Positions 59,040 to 64,000 of a stretch of DNA of 64,000 bases are shown here, piece by piece. Origin of the DNA: Erythrophleum ivorense. Lineage: Eukaryota > Streptophyta > Magnoliopsida > Fabales > Fabaceae. The position numbers and the translations under genes were made by a program. A model generated the notes under the pieces. It saw only the letters and a list, made by a program, of their open reading frames with translations. It was not told the origin of the DNA and searched no databases. The DNA is taken from NCBI GenBank assembly GCA_026724425.1, contig JAIUCV010000005.1, positions 39,839,784-39,903,783 on the forward strand, written 5' to 3'. Within the stretch, counting starts at the first letter, position 1; every line of letters starts with the position of its first letter.

Positions 59040-60920
59040 AAGATAGTTGTTGTCATGATATCTTATTTCTATATAAATAGTACTATACTATTCTTCTTTT
59101 TCTACATTATATTACAATATACATAATTATAAATTTTAATGTCTTATTTCATCCACATTATTGAAACATACATTATAATAAACATATTCTTTCATAATTG
59201 TATTTTTTATACTATATTTTAATATTTTCCCCACAATATATTCTTCTACAATATTTTTTTCCCATACTTTTATTTTTTTACAAAATTTTCTTCAACTTTC
59301 TCTATATTGTATTTCTTATATTATTTTAATATTCTTTTCAATATTATATTTTCATAATCTTTTCTCATACTATTTTTTTGTTGTCATAATATTTTATTAT
59401 AATAATATATAATATCAAACAATTATTTTATCATTGTATTTTTATGATATTATATTTTTAAAATTTTCCAACATTAGCATCTTTAACAATTTTTTCCAAT
59501 ATCCTTTTATCTCTTTATTTTTTACAATATTTTTCATATTATATTTTATACATCATTTTTTATCTTTTTCATATTACATTTTTATAATGGTTTTAAAATA
59601 TGCTTCTCAATATTCTACTAATTTTTTTATATTATACAATTTTTAAAAACTCCTTCATCATTGTATTATTATTATAATATTATATTTTCACATTTTTATT
59701 TATTATATATTTTTTACAGTCCTTTTGTATATCTTTTTTTAGACAATCCTTTTCATATATCTAATTTTTACATTTTTTTCATATTTTTTCCTTTTTTTAT
59801 ATTTCCATACATTTTTAATATATTTCTTTTAGTATTATAATATTTCATTATACTATTATAAAATAATAGAAAACTTTTTCATATTTACATCTTTATCAAA
59901 TCATATTTTTTTTTATTTTTTTCATATTATATTGTTTTCACCCCAAACATATTTTATCTACAATTTAACGCATATTATGTAATTTTTTTTATTTCACGTT
60001 ATTAAAAATATAATTATACATTATAGTATGTTTGACCTACTTTTTCTTCAACTTTATTTTCTCAATATTTTACTGATATTATTTTTACTCTGCTACAACT
60101 AAATATTGCATATATATAAATTTTTTTTCCAAATTATATCTAAATTAAACAAATTAAAATATATATTATGCTAATTTAAAATTTCACTATATCATATCTG
60201 CATTATAAGTAAAATACATTTTTATATACTTGTAGATATTGATATTTGGGACCACAAACGTTCTGAAATCTTCCTTTTCTTTTATGTACTCCTTCTTTTG
60301 TTCGGTGAAATTCTACAAACAACAGTTAAGATGGAGAAAAAAAATTTTCATCCTCTCTCACAAAGGAGGAAGATGAACAGATGAAGAAAATGAAAAAGGA
60401 AGGAGGAGGAGCAGTGAAAAGACAAAAAAGACAAAGCCAAATAAAAATGGAGAAGGAATATAAGGCATGCAAAGTGAAGCAATGGTAAAAAAAAAAACAA
60501 AACAGGATGAATATTATTTTTTCCTGGCCAATCACATTTTTCCATGTGGTAGTGCAATTTGCATTATCAATAACTTTTTACCTTGTCTTTTTGTTCTATT
60601 TGCGTGTCAAGGTCAAGGTTAAAATTTGACCTTGACATGTGATAAGCAATGGCGACTCACAAAATATAAAAAAAGAAAAAAATTAAAAGGAGTTACAATT
60701 GCCAATCAACTGTAACCCTTGGAAATTTAAAAAAAAATTAGTTGTTTAGCAACCATAACCATAAGAAAAAAAATGTTGTATCTATGGCAATAAGAATTAT
60801 GGTTGTGTACAGGGGGCAAATTATAAATTTTGTAACATTTTGTAATAAAACCTGACATAAATAACATTTTGTATTGTATCTGAGTCTAAAACCTGACATA
60901 AATAACATTTTATAATAAAA
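59040..60920 (-). repeat. Right inverted arm of the MULE
   Basis: T-rich complement of the left arm's A-rich inner part (perfect 33-bp match at 59520-59552). The G/A-rich stretch 60330-60480 and the TIR core at 60817-60885 follow. The outer end carries a 41-bp tandem duplication (60847-60911). Confidence 0.75.
60847..60911 (+). repeat. 41-bp tandem duplication in the MULE right end
   Basis: A 24-base block beginning AAAACCTGACATAAATAACA occurs at 60847-60870 and again, identical, at 60888-60911. The TIR core TGTATCTGAGTCT lies between the copies. Confidence 0.85.
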
Positions 60921-61338
60921 AATTATATTTGAAAAAAAGTGCAAAAGTGATGGTGGATACGCTTTTTATAAAAAAGCTTTGATCCGGGCATAACCTGTAT
61001 TATTTACAATCATTTATTAGTTATGAGCAACCAGCATTGCAACATAAAAAAAAATGAATAAGAAGAAAATAGAGTAACAGTGAATTAAAAAATATTGCAA
61101 GCCACTATGTCCAACTTTAAGGTAAGACATGCATTGTTATTATATACAAAAGCAACATGCAGTTCAAGAGTTTCACATAACTCAGCAGAAATAAGGTAGT
61201 TATACGTCTTTTGAGACAGTGAAAAAGATTTTAAACATGAACCATCAACGACATTGTATCCCTTATTAGAAACCTATACCCTCGTGCTGTTCCTAAATTC
61301 TAGAAAAATAGCCGCAAAAGAAGCCCAGCTGATGCTTC
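60921..61338. other. 3' flank and 3' UTR of the xylose isomerase gene
   Basis: No other gene. On the minus strand AATAAA (61013-61018) lies 320 bp downstream of the stop codon and is a plausible polyadenylation signal, just inside the gene-side border of the MULE. Confidence 0.5.
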
Positions 61339-63856
61339 CTACAAAGCAGACTGAAAGATCAACTCTGCAAGCTCCTGCAACGTTGCATAAAGACATATTA
61401 GATCATATGCGAACAATTATGAAATAAGTTAGGTTACAGTTAGTACTGTCAGAAGGATCAATGAAGTTAAAGCGAGTAGATCCGCTCAAACATAGAAAAC
61501 AATCGGAGAGGATAAGAAACTTGTTCACTGGTCTTACTATTTGCTATAGCCAATAGGAATGGTTACTCCAGGTGAAGAATGCTTCTACAAAACTCTCAAG
61601 CAAACAAAATAGTGCAACCGCTTACTAGAGCAGAGAGTTTTAATTCTGCATTACCTGCTTGGCAGAAGCAACCTTTGGCTCTCCCCATTCCTTGACTTTC
61701 TTCTCAAGCAATTCAAAGTCAGCTTTACCAGCCTATGGAAACACGTTTTATCACCACTGAGTTAACCATAGAAACATTTCATGCCGAGGAGAAAAAAGAA
61801 AAATTGGATGCTACCTCTATTTGAGCGCCAATTTCAGAGTCAAAACTCTGATATCGCTTGCGGACAAGCTCATCCAAAGAACTATCCTAGAGTCCAACAT
61901 AATGAAGGAGTTTCATTTTCAGGCAAATTAAAGATAAGCTTTAACACAGACTTTAATGCACATTTACTTATAAGAATTTAAATGGGTATAAGGGAAGTAA
62001 CAATGTATCACCTCAATAAGCTTGGCAGCATTTCGAAGGCCTCGGGCCATTGTGTCCATTCCAATTATATGGCCAATGAACAGGTCTTCGACATCAGTAC
62101 TCTCTCTCCGCCTACAATATTGTTCCATGAAGAAATTGAGCAAAACAAACATGAAAGTGCCACCATAACTATATTTTAGATGTGTATAACCACAATCAAA
62201 TTTAAAATATAAACCAACTAGGCTCACAATTTTGCGTCAAAGTTGAACCCGCCAGGTGCAATTCCCCCCTGACAAAGAAAAGACAAAATTTATGAACTGA
62301 GGGCATGAGATTTCATTCCTAATTACAAAGTATGTTGGACATCATGATGCAGGTTAAGAGACAGGTATATCGTACATTTCTGATCACACTAAGCATAATC
62401 ATTGTTGCCTCTCCAATGTCTATGAGAAACTGGTCTGTGTCCCAACCTGTAAACGAGAACAGCTTCATATCACAACTTTCTATCTTGGGACATCTCAACT
62501 TGAAGTCTGTGTTTCAACATTAAAAGTTACATTGTTGTCCAGATAAGAAAAGAAACACACGTACCAACTTGAGGATCACCAGTATTTGCATCAATATTTC
62601 CCAACAATCCATTGATTCTCGCAGTTTCAAGCTCATGATGACAGCTTCCGTTTAGAAAAGCATAAAAGGTTAATAAAACTGAAAAAGGAGAAGAACTTTT
62701 AGCATAAGCTCGATATACAATGTTTGATTCACCTATGGCCAGAGAGGGTGGCGTGGTTGCACTCAATGTTGAGTTTAAATTCCCCTGCAGAAGGAAAAAA
62801 AAAATGAACTGATAAGTTACGTGTATAATGGATTGTTAATAGAGGGAATTAGGACAATAGAAGATAAAACTTTTTATGCAACAAGGGAGTTATCTTGGTC
62901 ATAAAATATATATTTTAGATCATCAGAACGGAAAGGGAATACAGAGACACAGGTTAAGGTATCCTCTTAAAAGATGACAAGAAACTAAAGATACAAACAT
63001 ATTGCTAATATTAAGAAATATCAGCTCATAAGAGCTCCGCAATCCCTTTTCGTATCTGAGAAGGACATATCCTATTAGCAGAAACTAACAAAGAAGCTAA
63101 TACAGCAATGATAAAGTTTTATTAAAGAAAAAGTAACGACAATTTCTACAATGATAAAATGATAAAATTAAGCTAGTAGAATGAAGATTCTTAAAGTCAA
63201 GAGGGAAAAAAAAAAGCTCACAAGTATAATGTTAGATCTAAGGTAATGAATATAACTGCAAAAGGCTGAAGAAAACAACAGCAGTTTATTTATGCACACT
63301 CAGAATGTTATATAAAATGTATATCAATTTTTGGTTCTCTGAGGAGACAGTTAAAAGAGGAGAATGGTAATTATTACCTATAAGTCCATATTTTCGCAAG
63401 AAATTGGCTGTTGTTGCAGCATCCCAATCATACCTGAAGGAATATATAATATAGATCAGAGAAGGTATAACATAAATTTAATTAAATACACAGGTAAGAA
63501 GCATACTGGTGTTTTGTAGGTTCTTGTGGCTTGGGTTCAATCAGCAGTGTACCTTAAAAAATAAAAACAAAATCACATAACAAAGTTTATTTCATCAAGG
63601 AAAAGAGAAAGAATTAATATAAGTGTGTTTGTGTATTAAAAGTTCAGCATAATAACAGGTAAAAGAAGAATTTATAGATATAGAAGTCTAATTCTGTTGA
63701 TGATTAGATGATCAGTTGATCAACACTGTTTATAGAATTTCATTATTTACTGATATACAATTTCAGACACTTGAATTCTGATTGAGAATTCTAGATCAAG
63801 TTACCATTGAATCCAATCTTCTTTTTGTATGCAACAGCAGATTCAAGAAATCTAGC
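61339..63856 (-). CDS. XYLA: Xylose isomerase, C-terminal half (11 exons; 5' part outside the window)
   Basis: Converts D-xylose to D-xylulose, with divalent metal ions. Exons in gene order: 63805-63856, 63507-63552, 63378-63433, 62733-62784, 62565-62644, 62376-62446, 62228-62268, 62012-62111, 61815-61886, 61655-61732, 61339-61374. All introns have GT..AG borders and the phases join without error into 227 residues plus stop, about half of the usual plant length of about 480. Metal-site motifs visible: LLIEPKPQEPTKHQYD, FKLNIECNHATLSGH, NIDANTGDPQ, GWDTDQF, GGFNFDAKLRRESTD. The end is ELAELIFQSAL. The catalytic His-Asp pair and the N terminus lie upstream, beyond 64000. Nothing looks broken. 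Confidence 0.95.
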
Positions 63857-64000
63857 CTGTAAGCATATAAATAAATAGTTAAGAAAATACGCAATTAATT
63901 ATAAGAGATAAAACAATTGAATGCCTGGTAGAATTACACAATCATCAAGAGCTATTAACTCAAAATATATCACTTAACTTAGATGCGGACCACTATTATG
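63857..64000 (-). other. Intron of xylose isomerase reaching the window end
   Basis: Starts with a TTACAG acceptor on the minus strand directly upstream of the exon beginning GCTAGATTTC. No further exon can be recognised before the window ends. Confidence 0.6.

Larger units (their letters stand above)
34480..60920. mobile_element. Mutator-like element (MULE) with long diverged inverted ends, split by an 18-kb nested insertion
   Basis: Left end: GACTCAGATACAAT (34510-34523) and TTTATAATTTGCCCC (34532-34546). The right end carries the complements at about 60872-60885 and 60817-60831. Farther in, a 33-bp perfect inverted match links 35865-35897 with 59520-59552, and TTGACACGC near 34793 pairs with 60601-60610. 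The inverted arms are therefore about 1.5 kb, diverged and AT-rich. Between them lie a mudrA-like relic (plus strand) and a plant-mobile-domain gene (minus strand), a gene pair typical of one class of plant MULEs. Removing the 39019-57176 block leaves about 8.3 kb, a normal size. The outermost bases and the 9-bp duplication were not resolved. Confidence 0.82.

Overview
The window is nuclear DNA of a flowering plant, most likely a eudicot. It is AT-rich and its genes contain introns with GT..AG borders. The transposon classes are typical plant ones: RTE and L1 LINEs, CACTA, MULE with a plant mobile domain, Tat/Ogre-type LTR and MITEs. I cannot name the species. No rRNA, tRNA or CRISPR array was seen.

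Three host genes are supported, all on the minus strand. (1) ARL1, an Arf-like small GTPase (15076-21923), is complete: 8 exons join into a 182-residue protein with every G motif. (2) A small secreted protein of the At4g14100 family (27715-33467) has two exons that splice in frame to 192 residues. Its single intron has been enlarged to 5.2 kb by an L1 LINE. (3) Xylose isomerase (61339-63856) shows its last 11 exons; the 5' half lies beyond the window.

The remainder is layered transposon sequence. Positions 1-2704 are the end of a long LTR. A wall-associated-kinase ectodomain fragment lies at 3545-3916. From 5579 to about 10376 is a decayed CACTA element with a transposase-associated domain and GGCGACT-type subterminal repeats, into which an almost complete 3.2-kb RTE LINE (7087-10276) inserted with a 15-bp target duplication. 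ARL1 introns hold three MITE or fold-back elements, one of 912 bp with arms longer than 300 bp.

The main structure runs from about 34480 to 60920: a MULE with diverged inverted arms of roughly 1.5 kb. It carries a mudrA-like transposase relic on the plus strand and a plant-mobile-domain (PMD) gene on the minus strand. The PMD gene is cut in two by an 18-kb block. That block is an LTR retrotransposon with 3.7-kb LTRs and a non-coding internal region (LARD-like, 39019-52083). It contains a 4.2-kb Tat/Ogre-like LTR (44249-about 48472) and is followed by a rearranged patchwork of inverted copies of its own LTR (52126-57176). The inferred order of events is MULE, then LARD-like element, then Tat-like LTR and rearrangement.

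The host genes show no functional link to one another. Transposon layering, and its effect on the introns, explains most of the window.
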